DNA from: Siphonodentalium dalli
Lineage: Eukaryota; Mollusca; Scaphopoda; Gadilida; Siphonodentaliidae
Direction: 5' to 3'
Length of the DNA: 64,000 nucleotides
NCBI GenBank assembly: GCA_032622095.1
Contig: CP136066.1
Coordinates: 64,822,609 to 64,886,608 of the forward strand
Shown here: positions 50,327 through 63,700 of the stretch, piece after piece
Layout: each line of letters starts with the position of its first letter
How positions within the stretch are numbered: the first letter of the stretch is position 1
Made by a program: the position numbers and the translations under genes
Notes under the pieces: model-generated
Told to the model about the DNA's origin: nothing
Database searches by the model: none
The model's input: only the letters and a program-made list of their open reading frames with translations

Positions 50327-52185
50327 AGCTCAAACTTACAAATTGCCATGGGTTGGCATCCGTCGTCAGTGTGTCCGTCAACAATTTTCTTTTGTGCGTT
50401 CTACAGGTCGTACCTTTGGTCTGATCTTTATGAAATTTGTCACGAATGTTGACATTGACATGTAGATGGGAAAGAGTGATTTTTGGATCATTCAACCAAA
50501 AAACATGGCCGCCAGCAGCCATCTTTGATTTTACTCTTTGCATTACTAAATCCTTTGGCATGGGCTATAGGTTGTAGCTTTGGTCTGATCATTATGAAAT
50601 TTATCATGGATGTTAATATTGACATGTAGATGGAAAATGAGTCATTTTGGGGTTGTTTTGGCCAAAAAAATCGGCCACAGCAGCCATCTTGGATTTTACT
50701 CTATGCATGACTAAATCGTTTGGCACGGGTTACAGGTCCTACCTTTTGTCAGATTATTATGAAATGTGTACTGGCTGTTGGCATTGACATGTAGATGGGA
50801 ATGAGTCATTTTCGGGTCCTTTAGCAAAAAAAATGGGCCATCGTGGATTTTACTCTCTGCATGACTAAATCCTTTGGCACAGGCTACTGGTTTTACCTTT
50901 GGTCTGATCTTTATGAAATTTGTCGTGAATGTTGACATTGACATTGTAGATGGGAACAGTCATTTTGGGTCATTCGGCCAAAAACATGGCCACTGGTGGC
51001 CATCTTGGATTTAAAATTAAATCCATTGGCGCGGGCTACAAATCATACTGTTCATCTGATCATCATGATAATTTGTCATGGATGTTAATATTGACATGTA
51101 GATGGGAAACAAGTCATTTTTGTTTTGTTCAGCCTAAAAACATGGCCGACCGTGGCCATCTTGGATTTCAAAATTCAATTCATTACCACGGGCTACAGGG
51201 TGGTATCTTTTCTTCATGAAATTTGTCATGGATGTTAATATTGACATATAGATGGGAATGAGTAATGATGGGGTCGTCTGCAAAATAACATGTCCGCCAG
51301 CAGTCATCTTGGATTTTACTCTTAATGCATGACTAAATCTTTTGGCATGGGCTACATGTCGTAACTTTGGTCTGATGAAAGTGGTCATGGATGTTAATGT
51401 TGACATGTTGATGGGAACGATTATTTTTGGGGTCGTTTTGCATGACTAAATTCTTTGGCACATGCTACAGGTTGTATCTTATGTCGGATCATCATGAAAG
51501 TTTTTATAGATGTTAACAATGACATGTAAATGGGAACGAGTCCTTTTGGGGTCATTTGGCAAAAATATATGGCTGCCAGTGGCCATCTTGGATATTACTA
51601 TTTGCATAACTACTCTCGGGATCCAAATAATAGTAGGGGGCGGAATAATAGTACAGGGGTGAAATTTCCTTTAAAATTAATAATAGTATGGGGGCGCAAT
51701 AATAAAACAGGGTGATTTTCGCAAATCAACACTAAGTATGGGTCAAAAATTGTGGTTAGTTTCATATGTTCTCATACAGAGATCATTGGAGAAAAATTTA
51801 ACCTAATAATTGTTCAAAGTATTCAATTCATTTTGAACTAATACCAATTGTCACCCACTTTTTTGGATAATACATTTATGTTTAAATTGAATGGTTCCTT
51901 AGCCATAGTAGAATATTGGGAATTTTTTCATGATTTTAGCTTTTAAAACTGATAAATTTAGCTTAGGTTTAAGCACATAAATTCATATTTTTTTTACACA
52001 TTTAGCTGAAATTTAATAAACGTAGGGTCCCAAATAAGCAGCGTACAGGGGGGATTTCTCCTTGAAAATTGTTAAGCGTACGGTACGCTTATTTGGATCC
52101 CGAGAATAGGCCTTTCAACTTTCCACATTCCTAATCACTCCATTGACTGTAACAAATGAAATTTTTCCCTTCCCCAAGTTGAGCT
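50327..52185. mobile_element. M1 element, unit B copy
   Basis: It has the same ~190-bp units and the nested TA element at 51613-52106, both boundaries kept. Confidence 0.65.
51613..52106. mobile_element. TA-flanked 494-bp element, unit B copy
   Basis: It has the same 18-bp inverted ends and TA flanks. Confidence 0.85.
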
Positions 52186-52458
52186 ACAGTATCAATGAAA
52201 TTTTCAATATTCTATCATTTTATATCCTTATACACATTCCGAGTGAGTCTGTGGATATGTGACATACATGTATGCATATTTAACTAAATATTATCAAAGT
52301 GGCAACAATTCTGGCCATCTGGATTTACCAGATGATGATGAACTTATTTTTTATATACAAGTTATGGAGAAGGTTTTTCTGTTTTGTTGTAGATAAAAAT
52401 CTCAATGAAAAGCTGCTTGAGGCATCTTGCCTATTGGCTTAGCCTTATTGTCCAAATT

Positions 52459-52941
52459 ACGTAAATAGCGGCGGGAGGCTATGTCCAAATTTGATAATCA
52501 GTAAATAGTGGCTGGAGGCTGTCCAAATTTTTAATTTGGAAATAGTTGGTAAATAGTGGTTGGAGGCTCTGTCCAAATTTTTAAATTGGAAAGTAGTGGC
52601 CGGAGGTACTCACCAAATTTTTAAATATGTAAATAGTGGCCGGAGGCTCTGTCCAAATTTTAAAATATGTAAATAGTGGTCGGAGGCTCTGTCCAAATTT
52701 AAAAATATATAGTGGCCGGAGGCTCTGTAAAAATTTTAAAATATGTAAATAGTGCCCAGAGGCTGTCCAAATTTTTAAATATGTAAATAGTGGCCAGAGG
52801 TACTGTAAAAAATTTGAAATATGTAGATAGTTGCCGGAGGCTCTCCCCAAATTCTAAAATGTTCAAGTAGTGGCCGGATCTAAATTAAAAAAATATGTGA
52901 ATACTGTAGTTGCCAAATGCTGTCCAAATTTGATATGTAAA
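52459..52941. repeat. 45-52 bp minisatellite, unit B
   Basis: Unit number appears the same as in unit A. Confidence 0.85.
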
Positions 52942-53720
52942 CTAGCAGGTATGGGTACCTGGCATTGCTCGGACAAAGGACGAATAATTTATTTGTGGCC
53001 CTTCGAGTCATTTTAAATATGTGTTAGTCATCTGGGGTATATCATACCTATTGCATGACAGTCCAGATCAAGTTACATCTAGTCGATAATAAAAATAAAC
53101 ACTGTTTATTATTAGTGTCTCTTTAAGTCATTTGAGATCAAAAGCACGTATCCCGTGACAATCCCTGAGTCGTTAAACTTGTGTGCACTGTGCACCAATT
53201 TTCGCACATTGCGCCTGGGCTAATAATAAACGCTCTTTATTGACAATATAATTTATTAGTCAATCTGATACCAAAGGTGCCTATCCCATGACAATTCCAT
53301 GGTACGGTTACCCTACCCATATGTACCAATGCTGCTACACATCTTCTAAGCTGATAAACACTCTTTATTGTTCATATTTCCCCTTTAAGTTTCCCTTTTA
53401 GTTAAATGAATTAGTAGTCCCTTTTTAAGACATCTGGGGTCAATGGGTCTATCTAATCAGATTCACAGGGTCAAATTACCCATATACAAAAAAATCAGCT
53501 CTGAGCTTGAGGGGCCAACTGTTGGGTCGTCTCTAGCAAAGATATAGATACAATAATTATTAGTGCCCTTTTAAGATATCTGAGTTGAACAGGACCTATC
53601 TAATAACGCTCCCCAGGTCAATTCACTCCTATATTAAAAATTTCAGCTCCGATGGCCTGTAAGCAGACAAACAAACAAATAGATGAACACACAGACAAAT
53701 TTGATTTTTATTAGTATAGA
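52942..53720 (-). mobile_element. Helitron, second family, unit B copy
   Basis: It has the same TCTATACTAATAAAAATC start and CTAG end as 17223-18001, with a few substitutions. Confidence 0.75.
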
Positions 53721-54312
53721 TGCCAAAAGGGGTGGTCCCAACATGAGATTGCATGATTTTTTGAGTCGATGGCACAATAAATATTGAATTGATTTTTTGA
53801 GAGAAAGTCCATGAGTGATGCAAAATAAAATTTGTTTCAACAAAATAACCCAAATCATTCATTCCCAAGCTGTCGTGGGATCTTCACCTACATGTCTTGA
53901 CTATACTATGACCTGATATGGGAAGGGTCGGTGGTATACCGGTACTGTGAACATTTAAATAATTTGACAAATATGGCTGCTCACTCTATAAACTAAGGGT
54001 ATTGTAAGATGGATGAAATTGAAACACTGGATTGTTGACTCCAGAAATTGATATCGCACATGAAATTCATATGAATTAATTGTAACAAAGCTCTGTATCC
54101 TACACTGTTGAGAAAATACCCCATTCAGTGGTTCAAATTATTTCCTACAAAGTTTTGTTTCTCCTCCAAAACAGTCCTATATACCTTAAACTGGATTCTG
54201 GATCCCATATTTTTTTTAAAGTCAGACTCTAGGCTACTAGGGGAGGGGGTGGTAGGATCATAAATAGTCATGTCATGAAATTATATATTTAACATATCTT
54301 CTCTTTGCAGAT

Positions 54313-54734
54313 ATGTCGCTGAGACCTGACTTCAGGATCCACCCCAGTGGGTATCCAATTTATTCAGATAGTGCTGAGGCACAAAGGCTCAACAGAAAGG
54401 GAATACCTCGTTTGCAGCTCCCATCTGACGATCCCGTTCTAGTTCGATCTAGAGCTGTTGCTGAAGTTAAACGGTTGGGGGGTGACTACCGGAATGAAAC
54501 ACTTGTGTTGGGACAACATGTGATCCAGTTCGGTTCCTTCCGTGGGAAGAGTTTCAAATGGCTTGCTGAGAATGCTCTCGGCTGGGCAGCATGGTTGTCG
54601 GTGGAATTGAGGAAAGAGAAGCCCACTAATGTGCCCATCAGTGTGAATAAATTTTCAATAAAGCGCTATCTGGAGTCGATAACGGAAGGACTTGCAGCTT
54701 TAGAGTATGAAGAACGGAGAAAAAAAAAAAAAAG
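54313..54734 (+). CDS. Gene 3 exon 1
   Basis: It has the same ATG context after TCTCTTTGCAG and the FGSFRGKSFKWL module. The A-run is one base shorter than in gene 2. Reading through the donor would add RYDLHVIICIIETTES and stop, which I take as intron. Confidence 0.78.
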
Positions 54735-57700
54735 GTATGATTTACATGTTATTATTTGTATAATTGAAACAACTGAAAGCTAGTAATTGTCTTCCAAATT
54801 TTCTTTAATACCATTGTAGCAGGGTCTCGTTGTGGAAAAGTTTAATATTATATGTGTTTTCAGCAATTTTACATGGAAATGGAATTAGAGTATTGTGGGT
54901 GGGTTCTTTCTGTCAATGATTATTAACTCAAAGTGTGTATAAACGTTCTTCCAGAATTCAGTTTTAAGTTTCAGACATGCACTCTACATGTAGCTGAGCC
55001 TGCTGAGGTATCTGGTGTTGCTTGGGTAAAGACTGAAGAATGCGTTAACTATTAATGACCCTTCAAGACATTTAAACAAATAATTATTCATCTTGGGTGA
55101 ACATCACCTATTGCATGACTCTCCTGATAAAGTTATATCTATCTTTTAAGTTGATAATAAATTCAGAACTAATTATTAATGCCTCTTTATGTCATTTGAG
55201 GTCAACAGCTCCTATCATAGTAAAGTGGAATTAATATCAGTGTATCTCATTGCTAGTAATAAATCACTTTACCATTGTAATTATCAATCCTACAATTTAA
55301 TTGGGATAACTGCTTGCTTCACCCTATGTGTCTATGAGTACCTGTTATGTAACCACCCTGACCTGCTATTAATGAAAATTGAGACCAGATGGAATTTTCT
55401 CAAATCTCACAAACATTCAATAGCTCACAATGGGAAGTCAAAATCTCAAGATTCATGGTTTATATTGGTTTTCTTTATGTCACATGTAGGATGATTTACT
55501 GATAGTTTAATTAAATTCAGGTGAGTATACTTTACATTTATTTGATCATATTATAATATATAGGATGATATTTATATTTACACATTATTTGTAATTAAAA
55601 TATTGAATCACTGGCAATTTAATTAATAGTTAATACAAAATTTAAATCGAGAGATATCTCCATGAAATTTTACTAAGGTTGCCCGACAGATACATCTAAA
55701 TTGTCAGCATTACAAATTGCATGGAGTGAGTTACAACAATAATGTTTGGGTTAGCAAAGAAAATAATGATATCATCTATTAACTATTATTTAAAAAATTA
55801 AGCGTTAAAGATATGGGCGATCTTGGTGTGGGTATGCTGTTAAAATATTCATCTCCGTCAAAAACTGCCATAAACAGAAAATATAGTAAAATATAATAGA
55901 CACGCTCTGTTCTAAATCCATTCAGAAATATGTCATAAACAGTATGTTATTGTCAATTGTTTTCCCTTTGTTATGTAAACAAAAGCAAAAAATGTTACAG
56001 TTCCTGGCTTTTGTTTAGATCCGGATATGGTAAACATAAAGAGTGTTATTTGTTACTGTTTTTCTGATATGGAAACAATAAAGAGCGTTTATATCATTTT
56101 TGTGTGATTAATAAATAGAATTTTGCTGTATTATGTAAACAGAAGCACAACTTGTGTAACACGAGCAGGCTGTTGTTTACGTCCACCATCATACAGCTTG
56201 ACGACAATATACTATTTACATGCTGATTATGTTTGGCATATGATAACATATATATATATTGTAATATTCCTTCCGTTGGTGGCGATTTGAACAAAATTGA
56301 ATATTTTTTAAACAAACACCGCCCGTGCCTTTAAATAGATGGTATCATAATTTGTTTGTGCATTTGAAATAACTGCTCAATTTTCGCGTTCAAATCCTTT
56401 CTATTGTATGCTTACCAAGGGCTTGTGATTCGGTAATTTTTTTAAGGGATCCCCCCTCATTTTCTAGTAACATGTACACCTTTGTTGAAACTTGACTTAA
56501 TATGATCCTCTAGTTTTTATTAATTTTATAACTTTTTTTTCAGCTTCAAAACCATCAGCTTCATTGGCAAAGGCTGATGTTACAGATGAGGAGCTGATTT
56601 CCCATGCAGAGGACATGGAGTTGCTGACTCTAGCGGAAGAGTTGGAAGCGCAGGACACAAGTCTGCCACCTGGTCGGGCTTCTTCCGGTAATTATTTTTA
56701 ATAGTGTTATTATTAGCTCAACTTTACTTTGTAAAGTTTGAGCTATTGCCATGGCTTGGTATCCGTCGTGTGTGTGTGTGCGTGTATGTGTGCGTGATTC
56801 GTCAACAATTTCCTTTAGCACGGGCTACAGTTCGTACCTTTGGTCTGATTATTATGAAATTTGTCATGGATGTTGACATTGACATGTAGATGGGAACGAG
56901 TCATTTTGGGGTCATTCGGAAAAAAAACATGGCCGCCAGTGGCCATCTTGGATTTCAAAATTCAATCCACTAGCACGGGCTACACACCATACTGTTCGTT
57001 TTATTATCATGAAATTTGTCATGGATGTTAATATTGACATGTAGATGGGAACGATTAATTTTGGGGTCATTCGCCGCCGGCAGCCATCTTAGATTTTACT
57101 CTTTGCATGACTAAATCCTTTGACACGGGCTACAGGTCGTACCTTTGGTCGGATTATCATAAAATTTGTCATGGATGTTGAAATTGGAATGTAGATGGAA
57201 ACGAGTCATTTTGGGGGTCATTCGGCCGAAAACATGGCCGCCAGCAGCCATCTTGGATTTTACCCTTTGTATGACTAAATCCATTAGCACGGGCTACAGA
57301 TCGTACCTTTATTCTGATAATCATAAAATTTGTCATGTATGTTAATAATGACATTTTGGGGTCAATCGGCCAAAAAACATGGCCGCCGGCAGCCATCTTA
57401 GATTTTACTCTTTGCATGACTAAATCCTTTGACACGAGCTACAGGTCGTACCTTTGGTCGGATTATTATAAAATTCGTCATGGATGTTGAAATTGGAATG
57501 TAGATGGGAACGAGTCATTTTGGGGTCATTCGGACAAAAAACATGGCCGCCAGCGGCCATCTTGGATTTCAAAATTCAATCCATTAGCATGGGCTACAGG
57601 TCGTACTGTTCATCTGATCATCATGAAATTTGTCATGGATGTTAATATTGACATTTAGATGGGAACAAGTAATTTTGGGGTCATTCGGCCAAAAAACATT

Positions 57701-60700
57701 GCCGCCAGCAGCCATCTTGGATTTTACTCTTTGTATGACTAAATCCTTTGGCATGGGCTACAGGTCGTACCTTTGGTCAGATCATTATGAAATTTGTCTT
57801 GACTTTTGACATTGACATGTAGATGGGAACGAGTCATTTTGGATTAACCTGCATTAAAACATGGCTGCCAGAGGCCATCTTGGATTCTACTCTTTGCATG
57901 ACTAAAGCAATCAAATGTTTTTGAATTGTTGGAAAACATAGCCGCCGCAACCATCTTAGATTTTAATTTTATATACATGTATATATATATATCTCTTCAT
58001 GTTGATAAACTAGTATTAGACATTCAACTTTTCACATTCCTAATCACTCCATCGACAGTAACACATTAAATTATTCCCTTTCCAAGTTGAGCTACAGTGT
58101 CATTGACACTTTCATTTTCTTGAAGCAGCATAATTATAATCTGCAATCATCAAGTTAATATGAGACACACTAGCGTGGCCAACCAAGTTGAATGTGCAGC
58201 AAGGTGTTTCTTTGAAAATATCTCGCCGAGCCAATAAATGAGATTATTTATTGTATCACCAATCATGCAGTTTGTGTCATAACACCTCCACTGTAAGCAC
58301 ATGTTGAAATAATCATGAACGATTTCTGAAGATTCTCAAATTCTGAAGCAAAGAAGCAAAAAACATTGAGAACACCATGCTTTGGCTTCGAAAGAGAAGT
58401 GACTTGTAGAATAATGTTTTCAATAGCAGTGAGTCATGCCACCTACTTAGATGTCTATTTCGTATAACATATCATGTTATATTCACATAATTTATGAGTC
58501 ATTGTCATTGATATGTTATATTGAATCATGAAGTTGTCAAATTAGCTACACCGATCAATTCCAGAGTTAATATCTGACGAGAATCAGAATCTTGATTCTC
58601 AGTCTGATTATTATAAAAGCAGTTGATTCGATGTGGAAGTGTTATAAATTGACTCTCACAAATTTTGATGCATTTTAAAGCCTGCAGGATAGGATAAGGC
58701 ATTTACATGGAGAAATATTATTAAAATGCAATTAATTTTATTATGGGTCATAATATGAGACAAAGCCAACTTGTTCATATAAATACCCCTTAACATAAAT
58801 GCTTTCATTATGATCCATAGATCAGAATATGTTAGTAAATGCAACAGTATGCCTGAGTATGCTATAATTAATCTACCCTCCTTAATGAGGTTGACCATTG
58901 GTATTACCACATTACTGGACAGCGCTTTAAATGATCAATTAAACCATGGTACCACCTTGTGTTTGCAATTAGACCATATTATTCATGCAATGTTCAGATA
59001 GATTTTTTAACGACACCAGAGAGTTTATTTATTTCTCGCACAGCATAATAATGTTTTGATGATGCAAGCGACCAATTTGGTATGTTGTATAAACGTGATC
59101 ATTATATCCATGGAATAATTGTTTTGTGTTAGTTAACTTGAAAATGAAGGTACCTCTGATGGTGCAGATTATAAAATAATTGAATCAATTGAAAAGTTAG
59201 TGTTTGAAAATGGCACCAGATGTCGAACACTGATATATTTTATGATAGTCGCTATTTTTTATTTAGTGCTTGAGGTGACATAAAATAAAGTAGCAATACA
59301 CTTGGTCACAATACGCATTTAATCATGATACATTACCAAAGATATAATTTGTTTAACGATATGGTAAATTAGTGTTTCAAATGATTTAATTACTTCCTGA
59401 AATATTTAAGAATCAACATATTCAAGTTCATTTTTAGCTAGGATGCTATTTAACCATCTTTTCATGAATGGAACTGCGATGGTGCAGCATTAAAGGTGAT
59501 GTGCCAGTGCATTCACTTATATATGTGAATCTCCCCGGTAAACAATGGAGAATGTAAACAATGTTAGGCCAGTGTTTTCTCTTATATATGTGAGACTCCC
59601 TATGGGAAATCGATGACACATACAAGAGAAGGGTTTGATGTATCAGAGTATAGCTGCACATGATATAATTAGAGGTTTGGAATATTTACATCGTTTATAT
59701 ATCAGTTTAGTTTAATCATATTTATGAAATGATTTATGACAAAAACGGATTGGAGGTCAAGTGCTATAATCACTTAGAATCTCTTCCTCTCCCTGGTATA
59801 ATCACAGGAGCCTGGAATTTGGTCAAAAACCCTCTTTTATTGGCGGAACCAGCACCCGGGACCCGGAACCGCAGGTCAAATTCCAGGCTCCTGTGGTATA
59901 ATACACTGCAAATAATCAATATAAATTATATGTAAATTCAAGATATGAAATATTGAAACAGTTATTTTTTCCATTCCAAAGTGTTTCTACCACAAGGTTG
60001 GAAGGAGTCGGCTCCTGCAGCTGATCATCAGTGGATGTCAACTCTCTTTACGGCATCAAAGTCTGGAAAGCCTGAGATCATCCCAGAAAAGTGCAATTAT
60101 CTATGGCACTATCCTCCCCAACCTGCAGCTAATCCTAGTCAGCCACCAAAAATGCAGCAGTATTTTACGCATCGACTATTGTTGTGGGTCCCAAGAAGGA
60201 TGTGGAAAGTAAAGTTCACTTGCTCCAATGGACATGCCCCGTATGAGCTGACTGGTGCTGGGATGTATAAACGCTGTCGACATGTGCTGGATATTGACCA
60301 GTTCTACATCATGGCAACTGAAAGCCTTCAGTGTAGGAAATGCAAGAAGAAATATATCTGTTGGAGTGATTCAATATTGAAGCAGTTAGATATTGGCCGG
60401 CGAGTTCAGTTTCCCGTGTTGTTGACCTACAGGTACCTAACTATCAGATCTAACGTAAATTGGAAGCATGCCCCAATAAGAAGCAGCTAAAGATGCTGAA
60501 ATTCCTTGTTACCAAAAAAACCACAAAAGAAACATTGGGTGTTGCACAGATTTCAATTAATAGTGTTAATAACTCTTTTATGACGGGAGATGTATGGTGC
60601 ATCGTTAACCATTTGGAGAGTATCTGTTAATCATTATACACCCACATACACCCATGTCCGTCCGTCATGATTTCTCCCTCCATGTGTCTGTCCGTCCAAC

Positions 60701-63700
60701 CAACCTCATAACTCAAACAACTATGAACTTATTTCAATAATTTTTTGTATGCAATCTCCTTAGAGCTACCTCTCCACATGTTGCTAATTGCGGTTCGGTC
60801 TGATTTTGTTTATGCCTCATTTTGGACTTATTTTGACTTAAAATTAACAAATATGAACCGATTTCAATAATTTTTGGTATACATGCTTCTCACACTACCT
60901 TCTCTACATGATGCGGCTAGGAATTGGCTCAGACTGTTTTTCATAATATTACACTTCATTTTCGACTTATTCTGTCCAACTTAATAACTTAAACAAATAT
61001 ATATGAACCAATTTGAATATTTTTTTCTGTACAAGCTTCTTGTGACATGATATCGATATTATTAGTCCGAATTTTTCTTTAAAATTGAAAATCTTTTTTG
61101 TTGGGTTTATGGATAATGCGGGTTGAATTTGCCACGCCGGGGGTATGCTAGCAAGCGAGTACTCACCTCTTGTTATAACTCTTATACAAATCATTTATAA
61201 ATCAGATGATTTATTGACGTTATGTCTACATAAAATAACACTGCTTGAAGCAGCATATATGTTGCTCTACTCCTCAAGCATTAGATGACATATGGCGTCC
61301 TTCTCACCAAAGGGTTAAAGATCCTGTGCCTGGCATGGCATTCTCTTATATGTGCAGGTTTCCCACAGGGGGCCTGCATATATAAGAGATTGCACTGGCT
61401 TATATTACAGGGTCAAGGTAAATATTGTTAGGTCAATGCACTTTCTTATATATATACGCTGCTCCTTATGTGAGACTTGCATATATAAGAGAAAGCATTG
61501 GCACAGGATAAAAGATAGACTTACATTGACTTCATTCTCTAGTATAAAGTTCTCAATATTTACAGCTATACCTAAAGTAATTGAGCCCCTCTAACATGAT
61601 ATCACCCGGTAATATTGCACTATTATGCCGTGGTAATCTCCAACACGCAGTTTCATCACGATGCATGTGGTCCTGGCGTAACAGGATATTTCCTCCCTGG
61701 ATATCTCCCCCACCCCATGTACGACTAAAAAATAATTTAATGACTCAGGGGGAAAAATGTCCAGGTCAGGATATTCCCCCCACCCAGCACCTACATTTAG
61801 ATAAAAATCATCTTTATGGTTTTATTTCTTGTTGTGCTTTATATAGTCATGAAACGGTGAGAAATTGACTTCTTCTGAGAAAAAGTTGTTTGAGTCAGGG
61901 TTTGGTGTAGTGGGGGGAGATGTCCAGGTCAGTTTTGAGTCAGTGTTCGGGTTGGGGGAAAGATGTCCTGGTCAGGATATCTTCGCCCCCGCCCAGCACC
62001 TACATTGTACATGACAAAAAATCATTGTATGGTTTAATTGCTTATTGTGCTTTATATAGTGAGCGAGAAAACCATAAGGTTTATTTGTCATGTAGGTGCA
62101 GGGTGGGGGAGATATCCTGGACTTGACATCTTTGTTTCATGAATATATAAAGCAAAATAAGCAATAAAACAATAAGATGATTTTTTTGTCATGTACCTTG
62201 TAGGTGCTGGGTTGAAATGAAATTAAATAAAACAAAATTTAAATCTCACAGTAATATTTCTGGTCATTTGAAATGTGTGATGAAATTTTTTTTGTCACTT
62301 TGAATTTTTTTTTTTTTTTAGCCATTTCAGGATCAAACAATGAAACAAAATTAAAGGAAAACAAAATTAAATCTCGGAAAAACAATTTTCTGGCCATTTC
62401 AGTGTCAAACGTTATCAAATGAGTGAAATTCCTTTTTAGTCATATATGGGGGAGATATCCTAGGGTGGGGGAGATATCCTAGTGATTATTCTTATTTCTG
62501 TGGAACTTGAAGTCATAGATGGCTTTCGTTATTTCATATATATTTTGAAGACCTCTGTATGTTTGTCTGTATGTTTGTCTGTATGTTTGTTTGTCATTTA
62601 TACAAATCTACGATTCTCGACCGATCGGGGCGAAACTTGGTACGTGTGTGTAGTTTGACCGGGCGGTGGACGTTGTCGTATTGGTGAGCCCGTGCGACGC
62701 CAGCTTCGCGCATGCGCAGACCAGATCTCGGAAACGGGTGGAGCTATCGACTTGAAATTTGGTTTTTGAATAGCCCGGACAATGCCGGGCTCATTGGCTA
62801 GTCTACTATATATTTTGAGACTTCCGTATATATATGTGTGTGTATATATATATGTGGGTACGTCATAGAATCGAAAACGCCTGGACGGATTGAGCTCAAA
62901 TTTCGTATATAAGTGTAAAAACCCACGGGGATCGTCGACGTCGCGTTTTGGACAAGCTCTGAGCACTCATTCTCCACTCACAATCATCAAAATCACCGCA
63001 AACGACACTTCGGGGGTTAAGGCATCAACGATCTTTATATTGACCGTATTTGGAGTCGTTAACAGACTAACGCTCTTTATTGCCATCGACGTTGCTAAAC
63101 GGTTAACCATGCGTACGAAACTACGGACGCGAAATACATTTATCTCGATTAAAAAGGCAGAATTAACGTGTTGTGTGATTCTTATGTCTGTCGTTCCTAG
63201 GCACGGGGGAATTTTTCATCGGGTCAGTTTTTCCGCCCGATGTACCTTAAATCATACCTCTTTTAGGGACGGGTACTGCGTGTTTAGTGATTCTTATGTC
63301 TTCTTCACCTTAATCGGGTAAAATAAGGTCTAATCGGGTAAAATATTGAAAAAATGCACGGGTAAAATATTGAAAAACCAAAAATTAATCCAAAAAATTA
63401 ATTAAAAAATCCGGTAAATTAAAAATGCACAATTAACTCATGTTATAAACAAAAAATTAATATTAACTCATTGAAAAAAAAAATTTAAATTCAAAAATTA
63501 ATTAAAACATTAATTAAAAACATTAAAAATTGTCATGTTTCTGACGAACGCCGCCAGTGGCGGCTAACCTGCTAGTCTCCTATATATTTTGAGACTTCCG
63601 TATGTGTGTACTTTATAGAATCGAAAACGGGTTGACCGATCGAGACCAAACTTCCTATCTGAAGATACGGCTGTGGATACCATATACTGTCGGTAATACT